A stretch of 64,000 nt of DNA, from assembly GCF_014042355.1 (NCBI RefSeq), contig NZ_JACEZU010000018.1, positions 18,532 to 82,531 of the forward strand. The letters are read 5' to 3'. The DNA comes from Rugamonas apoptosis. Lineage in GTDB: Bacteria; Pseudomonadota; Gammaproteobacteria; Burkholderiales; Burkholderiaceae_D. Made by a program: the position numbers and the translations under genes. Positions 25,096 through 32,756 of this stretch are shown piece after piece. The notes beneath the pieces are model-generated. The model saw only the letters and a program-made list of their open reading frames with translations, searched no databases and was not told the origin of the DNA. How positions within the stretch are numbered: position 1 is the stretch's first letter; every line of letters starts with the position of its first letter.

Positions 25096-26079
25096 TCAGG
25101 CCGGGGTGGACAGCATGCTGTGCTGCTCCGGCGCGCTGGGCAGCGGGGCGGCCAGCGAGGCCGCGCAGCACCGGTTTTTTCCGGAGCGCTTGGCTTGATA
25201 CAGGGCCATGTCGGCCACGCCGATCAACGCATCCACCGAGTCGGCATCGTCCGGGAACAGGCTGATGCCGATGCTGGTGGACAGCTTGAGCGTGAGGCCG
25301 TTGATCTGGTAGGGCTCCGACACCGCCTCGATCAGCTTGGCGGCCGGTTCCTGGGCATCGTGCAAGGTCGATATATTGCCCAGCACGATCACGAATTCAT
25401 CGCCGCCCACGCGGGCCACCGTATCTTCCTTGCGCGCGCAACCGGTGAGGCGGCGCGCCACCATCTTGAGCACTTCGTCGCCATAGGCGTGGCCATAGGT
25501 ATCGTTGATGCCCTTGAAACCATCGAGGTCCAGATACATGACGGCCGCCTTGTCGTGCTGGCGCCTCGCATGTTGCAGTACGGTGGCGATGCGGTCTTCC
25601 AGCAGGCGGCGGTTGGGCAGGCCCGTGAGCGGGTCGTGCAGCGCCAGTTCCTGCTGCTGTTTGCTGTATTGAGCCAGTTCCTTGTACAGCAAACGCACTT
25701 CCAGCATGTTGTGGATGCGCTTGTGCACTTCCAGCAGGTCGAACGGTTTGCTGATGAAGTCGCGGGCACCGGCTTCCAGCGCGGCGATCTTGAAGCTGGG
25801 CTGGGCCGTCAAGGCCAGCACCGGCAGGTAGCCGCCCTGTTCGATTTCCTTGAGTCCCTTCATGACCTGGAAGCCATTCAGGCCCGGCATTTGCAAGTCG
25901 AGCAGGATCAGGTCGTAGCAGTGCTGGCGGTGCAAGGGGCACACCTGTTCCGGCAACATGGTGGAGGTCACGTCGGTATAGCTGGCATCGCGCAGAATTT
26001 CCAGCATCAGGTCGATATTGTCGGCACAATCATCCACCACCAGAATCTTGGCGTTCAGGATTTCATCTCGGCTCGGCAT
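25096..26079 (-). CDS. response regulator diguanylate cyclase (receiver-GGDEF)
   Basis: This ~327-residue protein makes cyclic-di-GMP. The receiver (ILVVDDCADNIDL, LLDLQMPGLNG, ISKPFDLLEV) is complete. The GGDEF domain keeps the active motif GGDEF, and an RxxD inhibitory site (RKED) lies five residues before it, so it should be active and product-inhibited. Domain order matches WspR/PleD-like regulators. The ATG at 26079 has AGAGA upstream; 26094 is a possible earlier start. Which kinase phosphorylates it is unknown; the neighbouring kinases are candidates. Confidence 0.9.
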   Translation of the reverse strand: MPSRDEILNAKILVVDDCADNIDLMLEILRDASYTDVTSTMLPEQVCPLHRQHCYDLILLDLQMPGLNGFQVMKGLKEIEQGGYLPVLALTAQPSFKIAALEAGARDFISKPFDLLEVHKRIHNMLEVRLLYKELAQYSKQQQELALHDPLTGLPNRRLLEDRIATVLQHARRQHDKAAVMYLDLDGFKGINDTYGHAYGDEVLKMVARRLTGCARKEDTVARVGGDEFVIVLGNISTLHDAQEPAAKLIEAVSEPYQINGLTLKLSTSIGISLFPDDADSVDALIGVADMALYQAKRSGKNRCCAASLAAPLPSAPEQHSMLSTPA

Positions 26080-26178
26080 AGTATTCTCTGTCATTGCAGA
26101 CGCCCCGGCACCCCGCCGGCGGCGTAATAAATCGATAATAACGCGCCCGGTTGAGACATGGCGCACGCGAGAGCAATT

Positions 26179-26194
26179 ATTTCCACATGGAAAT
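26179..26194. promoter_or_regulatory. inverted repeat upstream of the receiver-GGDEF gene
   Basis: ATTTCCA-CA-TGGAAAT has perfect 7-bp arms and lies about 100 bp upstream of the start codon, in an A/T-rich promoter-like stretch. It may be an operator; the partner is unknown. Confidence 0.35.
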
Positions 26195-26365
26195 TATTGT
26201 ACCGCGTTTTGATCCTTTTTAAAGTGTAGCAAACGCACAGAAAGTTGCTGTAGGACAGTGCCCCATGTGCGGGTAGGATTTGACTGTTGCTGCGTGGTAA
26301 GTTGATAGGACACTCATCCCGGCGCCGCGCGTCCCGTTAGCATAGTGATATTGTTTAATTATAAA

Positions 26366-28252
26366 CTAAGTCAGGCGCGGGGCAGCGCAGGCCGCGCCGC
26401 TGCCTGGCGCGCCGGGCTGGGCCAGCGGCAGGCGCACCGTGAAGCAAGCGCCGCGGCCTTCACCCTCGCTGGCCGCGCCGACGCTGCCGCCATGTTGTTC
26501 CACCAGGTGCTTGACGATGGCCAAGCCCAGGCCCAGCCCGCCATGGCGGCGCGTGGTGGACGAGTCGCCCTGGCGGAAGCGTTCGAACACATGGGCCAGG
26601 AATTCGGGCCGGATGCCCACCCCGTTGTCGCTGACGGCGATTTCCAGCTGGCCATCGGCCTGGCCCACGCGCACCGTGATGGTGCCGTCGCGCTCGGTGA
26701 ACTTGAGCGCGTTGCTGAGCAGGTTCCAGATGATCTGCTGCAGCCGGCTGGGGTCGGCCGCCACCTGGCCGGCCAGCGGATCGAAGTGCCGTTCGATGCG
26801 GATCTGGCGCGCGTCGGCGGCCGGCTGCGCCGCATCGATGGCGGCCTCGGCGATCGTTTGCGGCGCCAGCAGTTGCACTTCGAGCCGCACTTTGCCGGAG
26901 GTGATGCGGCTCATGTCGAGCAAGTCCTCGATCAACTGGGCCTGGGCGCGGGCGTTGCGTTCGATGGTTTGCAGGCCGCGCTGCACGTCGGCCACCTCGC
27001 GGCTGCCGCGGCGCAACACCTGGGCCCAGCCCAGGATGGCCGTGAGCGGGGTGCGCAATTCGTGCGACAGGGTGGCCAGGAAATCATCCTTGAGGCGGCT
27101 GGTGCGCTCGGCTTCGGCGCGCGCGCAGCGTTCGCTGTCGAGCAATACCTTGCGCTCCTCGGCCGCATGCTGGGCCGCCGCATACAGGCGCGCGTTGTCG
27201 ATCGCGACGGCGGCCTGGGCGGCGATGCCGCCGATGATGCGCTCCGTACGCTCGCTGAACATGTCCGGCTCCGGGTGGCCGAAATACAGGCTGCCCACCA
27301 CTTCGCCCGAACGCGACACGACGGGCACGGCCAGGTAGCTGCGGATCACGGGCGACATGGCCGCGTCGTCGCGCATGGACTGGGCATGGCGCGGGTCGCG
27401 CAGCAGGTCGTTGCTGCGCACCGTGCCTTCGCCGCGCAGGCCGATGCCGAACAGAGGGCTGGCGCGGGGCCGGCCGAAACTGGGGAATTGCGCTGGCGCG
27501 CTGCCGGACAGGGCGTGCAGCATCTGGGGCGCGCCTTCCGCGTCGCCGCTGTGGTAGTAGAACGCGCCGTAGCGGGCGCCGCTGATACTGGTGGCCGCGT
27601 CCGTCACTTCCTGCAGCAGGGACGGCAGGTCACGGGTGGAGGCCAGCGCGCTGCCGGTGCTGTTGAGCAGTTCGAGCACGGTCGTCTCATCCCGCAAGGC
27701 TTCCTGGGCGCGCTTGACCTGGTCCACGTCGGTGCTGGTGCCGAACCAGCGCAACGCCGGGCCGCCGCCATCGCGCACGGGATTGGCGCGGGTCAGGAAC
27801 CAGCGGTACTGACCGTCCGCGCCACGGATCGGCACTTCCATCTCGAATGGCTGGTCGCTGGCCAGCGAGGCGTGCCAGCGCGCCATCAATTGCGGCAGGC
27901 AGTCCGGCGCGTAGACGGCGGGCCAGCCGGCCACCCCGGTCTGCTCGGGCGTGGTGCCCGTGTAGGCATACCAGCGCTCGTTGCACCAGATCATATTGCC
28001 ATCGCGTCCCGCGATCCAGGCCAGTTGCGGCATGGCGTTGGCCAGTGCCCGCATTTCTTCCTCGCCCAGCCGCAAGCGGTCGCGCAAGGTTTGCTCATTG
28101 CGCAGCAGGGCCGTGTTGCGTTCCTCGGCCTGGCGCAACGATTCCCGCAGTACGGCGACTTCGGTATCGTGGTCGTCAGCGGATGCGGCGGACTGGATAG
28201 TTTTTGCCGGGGCGAAACGGACGCTGCCCGTCGGCTCAGTGGTTAAGGTCAT
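26366..28252 (-). CDS. PAS-GAF sensor histidine kinase
   Basis: This ~628-residue soluble kinase begins with a coiled segment and a PAS domain (LANAMPQLAWIAGRDGNMIWCNERWYAYTG), then a GAF domain (GARYGAFYYHSGD to AAVAIDNARLYAA), HisKA (FLATLSHELRTPLTA) and HATPase (NLLSNALKFTERDG, DNGVGIRPEF, GGLGLGLAIVKHL). It lacks a receiver domain and a membrane anchor. The ATG at 28252 has AAGGG about 14 bases upstream. The PAS domain may bind a cofactor or small molecule, but no heme or flavin ligand is evident. Phosphoacceptor partner unknown; a receiver protein is encoded just upstream. Confidence 0.88.
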   Translation of the reverse strand: MTLTTEPTGSVRFAPAKTIQSAASADDHDTEVAVLRESLRQAEERNTALLRNEQTLRDRLRLGEEEMRALANAMPQLAWIAGRDGNMIWCNERWYAYTGTTPEQTGVAGWPAVYAPDCLPQLMARWHASLASDQPFEMEVPIRGADGQYRWFLTRANPVRDGGGPALRWFGTSTDVDQVKRAQEALRDETTVLELLNSTGSALASTRDLPSLLQEVTDAATSISGARYGAFYYHSGDAEGAPQMLHALSGSAPAQFPSFGRPRASPLFGIGLRGEGTVRSNDLLRDPRHAQSMRDDAAMSPVIRSYLAVPVVSRSGEVVGSLYFGHPEPDMFSERTERIIGGIAAQAAVAIDNARLYAAAQHAAEERKVLLDSERCARAEAERTSRLKDDFLATLSHELRTPLTAILGWAQVLRRGSREVADVQRGLQTIERNARAQAQLIEDLLDMSRITSGKVRLEVQLLAPQTIAEAAIDAAQPAADARQIRIERHFDPLAGQVAADPSRLQQIIWNLLSNALKFTERDGTITVRVGQADGQLEIAVSDNGVGIRPEFLAHVFERFRQGDSSTTRRHGGLGLGLAIVKHLVEQHGGSVGAASEGEGRGACFTVRLPLAQPGAPGSGAACAAPRLT

Positions 28253-28398
28253 GGGTGAGTCGTTGCCCTTGTGAAGCGGTGCAATATCGGCCAGGCCAGC
28301 GGGACGAGATGAGACGTGCGGTTTCTTTAGGCCGATGACAATATTGTAGCTGGCCCGACAAGCGACGGGGCACACGATAGCCGCGCCGTGGTGTCGGA

Positions 28399-29229
28399 CT
28401 ATTTCGCCTCATCGTGTAGGCGGCGGCCGATAGTGGTCAGGGCATGTTGCAATTGCGCCAGTTCGTAGGGTTTCTGCAAGGTGGACACGGGCCAGGGCAA
28501 GTGGCGCGTGAGCGCGTCGCCATAGCCGGACACGAATAGCAGTTGCAGGGCGGGATGACGGGCCAGCGCCTGGCCCGCCAGTTCCACGCCGGACATGCCG
28601 GGCAGGCTAACGTCGGTGAACAGGATATCGACCGGCCCCTGTTCCAGCGCCGGCAGGGCGGCCTCGCCGCTGGCCACGGCCCGGACCTCGTGGCCCAGCG
28701 CGCGCAGCGTTTCGCAAGCCAGGTAGCGCGCGTCGGTATTGTCTTCCACCACCAGGATGCGCAGCGGAGCATGGGGCGGCGCGCTCGCGGGCACGGTAGC
28801 CGCTGGCGTGAGCGTGCACAGGATGCCGGCCACGGTACCGTCCGCATCGCGCACCGGGGTGTAATACAAGTCGCACGGCAGTTGGGTGGGCGCGCCGTCG
28901 CGCCATACGGTCAGCGGCTGGGCGCGGTAGCTGGCGCTGTGGCCGTGCCAGGCATGGTCGATGACGGCGGCGCTCCAACTCCAGGCCGGCGGCAACACGG
29001 ACGGCACATTGCCACCGGGCGCTTGCAGGTTGGGCATGCCGTTGAAGGCGGCGTAGGCATCGTTGTAGAGCATGACTTGTTCGCGGCCCCACATCAGCAA
29101 CATGGGGGTGGGGCAGTTGAGCAGGATATCGATCGCCGTTCGCAGTCCCGGTGGCCAGCAGACGGGCTCGCCCAGACAGGTGAGCGACCAGTCTGGGGCA
29201 GGGGGCACGACGCTGTCGGACAGGTTCAT
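28399..29229 (-). CDS. PAS-like and receiver domain protein
   Basis: A 276-residue protein with an N-terminal PAS-like module (ILLNCPTPMLLMWGREQVMLYNDAYAAF) and a C-terminal receiver (ILVVEDNTDA, phospho-Asp in FTDVSLPGMSG, Lys in LQKPYEL). The kinase core that usually separates these modules is absent, so it may be an output protein for the PAS-GAF kinase whose gene follows 146 bp downstream. The ATG at 29229 is used; an earlier start is possible. Its upstream region contains an unrelated minus-strand terminator. Confidence 0.8.
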   Translation of the reverse strand: MNLSDSVVPPAPDWSLTCLGEPVCWPPGLRTAIDILLNCPTPMLLMWGREQVMLYNDAYAAFNGMPNLQAPGGNVPSVLPPAWSWSAAVIDHAWHGHSASYRAQPLTVWRDGAPTQLPCDLYYTPVRDADGTVAGILCTLTPAATVPASAPPHAPLRILVVEDNTDARYLACETLRALGHEVRAVASGEAALPALEQGPVDILFTDVSLPGMSGVELAGQALARHPALQLLFVSGYGDALTRHLPWPVSTLQKPYELAQLQHALTTIGRRLHDEAK

Positions 29230-29267
29230 GCTTAAATCGTACACCAATTGGCAGCCTGAACCTACGG

Positions 29268-29352
29268 ACAAAAAAAAGCCCGCTACGGAAGCGGGCTGAA
29301 TCTATTTCCTTGGAGGAGATAGAGGAGACAGGTGAATGATGCCGGAATGCAG
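29268..29352 (-). ncRNA. candidate small RNA with anti-Shine-Dalgarno motif
   Basis: Read on the minus strand, about 80 nt end in a strong terminator hairpin plus U-run. Upstream of it lies a pyrimidine stretch, TGTCTCCTCTATCTCCTCCA (29330-29311), which contains two CUCCUC-type anti-Shine-Dalgarno sites. No gene lies upstream on this strand, so the terminator must serve a non-coding transcript. A CTATAA/TATAAC element near 29353-29359 could be its -10. Small RNAs with exposed CU-rich anti-SD loops are known in several proteobacteria; membership of any family is unproven here. Confidence 0.45.
29270..29297 (-). terminator. Rho-independent terminator of a minus-strand transcript
   Basis: On the minus strand AGCCCGCT (29297-29290), loop TCCGT, AGCGGGCT (29284-29277), then eight U residues. 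The plus strand lacks a U-run after the stem, so it works only for minus-strand transcription. Confidence 0.8.
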
Positions 29353-29467
29353 TTATAGATGCCAATTTAGACTTGTGATACAAGGCATCACTGGCATGAA
29401 TGAAGCAAGTCGATTCCCTGGCGGCCATGAAAACGGTGGGTGCGCGGTGTTAGTTGGCAGAAGGTGC

Positions 29468-29496
29468 TGGACAAGCACGGTGAACCTCCCTATAAT
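29468..29496 (+). promoter_or_regulatory. strong sigma70-type promoter without a following gene
   Basis: TGGACA (29468-29473), 17 bp, TATAAT (29491-29496), with predicted start near 29503. The flank after the -10 (CTTGC) matches the promoter of the third tRNA gene. The next 60 nt form hairpins rather than a coding sequence. Confidence 0.55.
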
Positions 29497-29502
29497 CTTG
29501 CT

Positions 29503-29562
29503 TCTTTCGGACGGCAAGCCTTCTGAAAGAGGCAATAAACGCGGTTTTTACGTTATTGCGGA
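29503..29562 (+). other. two hairpins after an orphan promoter, possible structured RNA
   Basis: The first hairpin pairs CTTTC (29504-29508) with GAAAG (29525-29529) and has further inner pairs. The second pairs GCAATAA-CG (29532 on) with CGTTATTGC (ending 29559) around a U-rich loop. No U-tract terminator follows, so the transcript could run into the tRNA genes. Confidence 0.35.
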
Positions 29563-29619
29563 GTAGTTGATTCGGTGGTTGTATCGCCAAGCCAACTAAG
29601 CGATTGAAAATATCGCACT

Positions 29620-29647
29620 TTGCAAAATTTAATTAATGCGTTACAAT
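29620..29647 (+). promoter_or_regulatory. promoter of tRNA-Arg copy 1
   Basis: TTGCAA (29620-29625), 16 bp, TACAAT (29642-29647), ten bases before the mature tRNA 5' end. Confidence 0.6.
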
Positions 29648-29656
29648 GTTGCTTAA

Positions 29657-29733
29657 GCGGCTGTAGCTCAGCTGGATAGAGTACTTGGCTACGAACCAAG
29701 GGGTCGTGGGTTCGATTCCTGCCAGCCGCACCA
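29657..29733 (+). tRNA. tRNA-Arg(ACG), copy 1
   Basis: A complete 77-nt cloverleaf with encoded CCA. The acceptor stem is GCGGCTG/CAGCCGC, the anticodon arm CTTGG-CTACGAA-CCAAG gives anticodon ACG (read as ICG after deamination), and the T arm carries TTCGATT. It decodes CGN arginine codons. The hairpin after it is degenerate compared with copies 2 and 3. Confidence 0.97.
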
Positions 29734-29881
29734 GAATATTGGGATCAGATCGTCGGGTCTGATTGTAGTGTCAAGTTGTACCGGGGTTCGCCCCACAGGG
29801 AGTACGTCACCATCGTATGACGTTGCAAGAAGTAGAGTGTGGCATTTCTTCAAGGAATGTTTCGCGAAGCGGAAAACCTGT

Positions 29882-29887
29882 TATAAT
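29882..29887 (+). promoter_or_regulatory. -10 element of tRNA-Arg copy 2
   Basis: A perfect TATAAT ten bases before the tRNA. A -35 at the expected distance is weak (TTTCGC near 29860). Confidence 0.5.
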
Positions 29888-29897
29888 GTTGTTTTTT

Positions 29898-29974
29898 GCG
29901 GCTGTAGCTCAGCTGGATAGAGTACTTGGCTACGAACCAAGGGGTCGTGGGTTCGATTCCTGCCAGCCGCACCA
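29898..29974 (+). tRNA. tRNA-Arg(ACG), copy 2
   Basis: Identical over all 77 nt to copy 1, with encoded CCA and anticodon ACG. It is followed after seven bases by a perfect terminator. The tRNA plus terminator block is duplicated as copy 3. Confidence 0.97.
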
Positions 29975-29981
29975 GAATATC

Positions 29982-30012
29982 GGGGTCAGATTGCAAAATC
30001 TGACCCCTTTTT
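29982..30012 (+). terminator. terminator of tRNA-Arg copy 2
   Basis: GGGGTCAGATT, loop GCAA, AATCTGACCCC: an 11-bp perfect stem followed by TTTTT. Confidence 0.9.
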
Positions 30013-30062
30013 CTTTTCCGAATGTGTTTCATCCGCGGGGAAGTGAAAGCCACAATTTCCTA

Positions 30063-30091
30063 TTGGCATACACAAACACCCCTGCTATAAT
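30063..30091 (+). promoter_or_regulatory. promoter of tRNA-Arg copy 3
   Basis: TTGGCA (30063-30068), 17 bp, TATAAT (30086-30091), the best-matching promoter of the three tRNA copies. Confidence 0.75.
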
Positions 30092-30101
30092 CTTGCCTCG
30101 C

Positions 30102-30178
30102 GCGGCTGTAGCTCAGCTGGATAGAGTACTTGGCTACGAACCAAGGGGTCGTGGGTTCGATTCCTGCCAGCCGCACCA
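30102..30178 (+). tRNA. tRNA-Arg(ACG), copy 3
   Basis: Identical to copies 1 and 2 over 77 nt including CCA. It has its own strong promoter and its own terminator, so it is an independent transcription unit. Confidence 0.97.
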
Positions 30179-30185
30179 GAATATC

Positions 30186-30216
30186 GGGGTCAGATTGCAA
30201 AATCTGACCCCTTTTT
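30186..30216 (+). terminator. terminator of tRNA-Arg copy 3
   Basis: Same 11-bp stem and GCAA loop as after copy 2, followed by TTTTT. Confidence 0.9.
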
Positions 30217-30322
30217 CTATTTCAGCTTCCGTTTCCCTCCTGTATTGCCTTTCCCACATTCTTATTGGCTTTTGCAATGAAATAGCCGATGATCTGAAGC
30301 ATCATCGAAGAGGGAAGTGTTC

Positions 30323-31468
30323 ATGACCGTCATCACCTGCATAGAAGACTTGCGCGTCCTGGCGCAAAAACGCGTGCCGCGCATGTTCTACGATTACGCC
30401 GACGCCGGTTCCTGGACGGAATCGACCTACCGCGCCAACAGCAGCGACTTCGCCGCCATCAAATTTCGCCAGCGGGTGGCCGTCAACCTGGAAAACCGCA
30501 CGCTGAAAAGCACCATGGTCGGGCAGGAAGTGGCCATGCCGGTGGCGCTCGCGCCCACCGGGCTGACGGGCATGCAGCACGCGGACGGCGAAATCCTCGC
30601 CGCGCGCGCGGCCGAACGCTTCGGCGTGCCGTTCACGCTGTCCACCATGAGCATCTGCTCGATCGAAGATATCGCCGCCCATACTTCCCAGCCGTTCTGG
30701 TTCCAGTTGTATGTGATGAAGGACCGCGAGTTCATCAACCGCCTGATCGACCGCGCCAAGGCCGCGCGCTGCTCGGCGCTGGTGCTGACGCTGGACTTGC
30801 AGGTGCTGGGCCAGCGCCACAAGGATATACGCAACGGTTTGTCGGCGCCGCCCAAGCTGACGTTGGCCAACATCGTCAACATGGCCACCAAGCCGCGCTG
30901 GTGCCTGGGTATGGCCGGCACGCGGCGGCGCAGCTTTGGCAACATCGTCGGCCATGCTTCGTCCGTGTCGGACATGTCCTCGCTGTCCGCCTGGACCAAC
31001 CAGCAGTTCGACCTGAGCCTGTCGTGGAAGGATGTGGAATGGATCAAGCAGCGCTGGGGCGGTAAGCTGATCATCAAAGGCATCATGGATGCCGAAGACG
31101 CAAGGCTGGCGGTGGAGAGTGGCGCCGATGCGCTGATCGTCTCCAACCACGGCGGGCGGCAACTCGATGGCGCGCAATCGTCGATCGGCGCGCTGCCAGG
31201 CATTGTGGAAGCGGTGGGCAAGCGGATCGAAGTGCACATGGACGGCGGCATCCGCTCCGGGCAGGATGTGATCAAGGCGCTGGCGCTGGGCGCGCGCGGC
31301 GTGTATATCGGCCGGCCATTCCTGTACGGGCTGGGCGCGATGGGCGAGCAGGGCGTGAGCAAATGCCTGGAGATTATCCGCAATGAGCTCGATTTGACGA
31401 TGGCGTTTTGCGGGCTGCGCGACGTGCAGCAGGTGGATCGGAATATTCTGTTGCCGGGGACGTTCTAA
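30323..31468 (+). CDS. lldD: FMN-dependent L-lactate dehydrogenase
   Basis: This 381-residue enzyme oxidises L-lactate to pyruvate and reduces the quinone pool. It shows the FMN-dependent alpha-hydroxy-acid dehydrogenase pattern: N-terminal PRMFYDYADAGSWTE, MPVALAPTGLTGM, the catalytic His in SNHGGRQLDG, and the FMN phosphate loop MDGGIRSGQDV with ARGVYIGRPFLYG. The ATG at 30323 is preceded by GAGGGAA; a GTG two codons upstream is a weaker choice. No lactate permease or LldR regulator is adjacent, unlike E. coli lldPRD. Membrane association is expected from the family. Confidence 0.93.
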   Translation: MTVITCIEDLRVLAQKRVPRMFYDYADAGSWTESTYRANSSDFAAIKFRQRVAVNLENRTLKSTMVGQEVAMPVALAPTGLTGMQHADGEILAARAAERFGVPFTLSTMSICSIEDIAAHTSQPFWFQLYVMKDREFINRLIDRAKAARCSALVLTLDLQVLGQRHKDIRNGLSAPPKLTLANIVNMATKPRWCLGMAGTRRRSFGNIVGHASSVSDMSSLSAWTNQQFDLSLSWKDVEWIKQRWGGKLIIKGIMDAEDARLAVESGADALIVSNHGGRQLDGAQSSIGALPGIVEAVGKRIEVHMDGGIRSGQDVIKALALGARGVYIGRPFLYGLGAMGEQGVSKCLEIIRNELDLTMAFCGLRDVQQVDRNILLPGTF

Positions 31469-31610
31469 ATTGCGGCAAGGGTTTAGTTGATTGCCAAGAA
31501 TGCAAGTGTGCGGTACGCTTTGGTATTCCGCGCTGTAGGGTGGGTGATGGATGAGGTGCATTTTTTGAAGGGAAAGCGTGCCTCGATTCCTGTTTTGTTG
31601 ATGGTGACCA

Positions 31611-31829
31611 ATGAGCGAGTTTAAATTCAATATTTTTGGCGCCCACATCGCCGTGACGGGGGAGGCTGGTTCATGGCGTGCCTTTATTCTTGGCGCGGAG
31701 GGCAAGCGCAGGGCCGCTGATTTTGTGGTGCCGGACGACGTGGCGGAACATGAGCTGTGCGAATATCTGGCCGACCTGTTTCATGAACATGCGACGCCGA
31801 GGAATAGCACGGCCAAACAATTGCTGTAG
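31611..31829 (+). CDS. small DUF7661-like protein
   Basis: This 72-residue protein reads like a small conserved family: KFNIFGAHIAVTGEAGSWRAF, GAEGKRRAADFVVPDDV, and LCEYLADLFHEHATP. It has no signal or membrane segment. The pattern fits DUF7661, whose function is unknown. It is separated from lldD by 142 bp and from the next gene by 19 bp. Confidence 0.65.
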   Translation: MSEFKFNIFGAHIAVTGEAGSWRAFILGAEGKRRAADFVVPDDVAEHELCEYLADLFHEHATPRNSTAKQLL

Positions 31830-31848
31830 CGCGTACTGGCAGGTGACC

Positions 31849-32253
31849 ATGAGACGCGCGATCTTACTTGTCACTTCTCTACTTGTCGCCTCGTCGGCGC
31901 TTGCTCAGGTATCTGCGGCTGCCAATTCTGGCATTGAAGGTGCAAGCCAATTCATCACATCTGATGGCGCATACCTCCTGCATTCGGTCCAACGAAAAAC
32001 GCCGAATGTGTTACGGATGCACCATGGCGATGATGACGTTTCGAAGGTGCAGAAAAGGACGCCGATAAATCCGCAAGCGATCGAAACAACGCTATCAATT
32101 GCGCTTGCGCAAGCTTGGAAAAGAGGATTTATCGAGGTAGGCGTGGAGGAAACCAGGCGAGTGCTTTTGGAATGCCAGCAAGAAACCTCGGTAGTGCTAA
32201 CCATGCCATTTATGCGCAGTGATGCGCAGCAGGCGCACTGTTATAGATTTTAA
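31849..32253 (+). CDS. hypothetical exported protein
   Basis: A 134-residue protein with a signal peptide (ILLVTSLLVASSALAQ, cleavage after residue 19 or so). The mature part has no recognised domain; it is mixed alpha/beta with two cysteines, one near the C-terminus. The local DNA is less GC-rich than its neighbours, which may point to recent acquisition together with the next gene. Function unknown. Confidence 0.6.
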   Translation: MRRAILLVTSLLVASSALAQVSAAANSGIEGASQFITSDGAYLLHSVQRKTPNVLRMHHGDDDVSKVQKRTPINPQAIETTLSIALAQAWKRGFIEVGVEETRRVLLECQQETSVVLTMPFMRSDAQQAHCYRF

Positions 32254-32344
32254 TGCGTCATGGATGGCTCTCGTTGTCGGGATCCAACCTCGACAGGAAT
32301 GAACGCTTAACCCCACATTTCAAGAACAATCGGACAGAAATCGC

Positions 32345-32713
32345 ATGGAAAATACTTCGCCGCTCGCCGTTATTCAAGCGCAACTCGACGCATTTAATGC
32401 CAAGGATATCGACGCGTTCCTAAGCACCTACTCACCGGACGCCGAGCAGTTTGCATTACATGGCGAACGGCTTGCGAAGGGTCATGCTGAGTTGCGACCG
32501 CGATATATGGCCCGGTTCGAAGAGCCGAATCTGCTCGCCCGACTGTTGTCGCGCACGGTGATGGGCAATATCGTGACCGACCTTGAACTTATTACCCGCG
32601 ATTTTCCGGAAGGCCCAGGTACACAAGAGATGTTGTGCATCTACGAAGTCGTGGATGGGCGCATCCAGCGGGCCTCGTTTGCCCCTGGCCAAAAGATCCT
32701 GAAACACCGGTGA
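32345..32713 (+). CDS. NTF2/SnoaL-like protein
   Basis: This 122-residue protein fits the cone-shaped NTF2-like fold: an N-terminal helix pair (IQAQLDAFNAKDIDAFLSTY), SPDAEQF, and C-terminal strands with EVVDGRIQRASF. Such proteins are small isomerases, hydrolases or binding proteins; the substrate is unknown. The last codons run into a short GAAACATCGGT direct repeat, so the tail may have been altered by repeat expansion. Confidence 0.7.
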   Translation: MENTSPLAVIQAQLDAFNAKDIDAFLSTYSPDAEQFALHGERLAKGHAELRPRYMARFEEPNLLARLLSRTVMGNIVTDLELITRDFPEGPGTQEMLCIYEVVDGRIQRASFAPGQKILKHR

Positions 32714-32756
32714 AACATCGGTATCGAAACATCGGTGTCACGAAACATCGGTGTCA
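32701..32756. repeat. short direct repeats GAAACATCGGT
   Basis: Four imperfect tandem units: GAAACACCGGT, GAAACATCGGTATC, and GAAACATCGGTGTCA twice. They begin in the last codons of the NTF2-like gene and run into the left arm of the adjoining MITE-like element. Confidence 0.75.

Larger units (their letters stand above)
29230..29656. other. gene-free RNA-rich region before the tRNA cluster
   Basis: This 427-bp stretch has no credible open frame. It holds a minus-strand hairpin terminator with upstream pyrimidine-rich DNA (small-RNA candidate), a strong plus-strand promoter (29468-29496) followed by two hairpins, and the promoter of the first tRNA gene. Confidence 0.6.
29898..30216 (+). repeat. 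tandem duplication of tRNA-Arg plus terminator
   Basis: The block 29898-30012 recurs at 30102-30216, identical through tRNA, spacer and terminator (about 115 bp). The two flanking promoter regions differ, so the duplicated unit excludes the promoter. Confidence 0.85.

Noticed and set aside
29817..30326. A 169-codon frame running through tRNA-Arg copies 2 and 3
   Set aside because: It repeats the same ~40 residues because it translates the tRNA genes. tRNAs explain the sequence.
32701..32756. CRISPR-like array of GAAACATCGGT repeats
   Set aside because: Units are 11-16 bp with no spacers of constant length and no cas genes nearby. It is a small tandem repeat.
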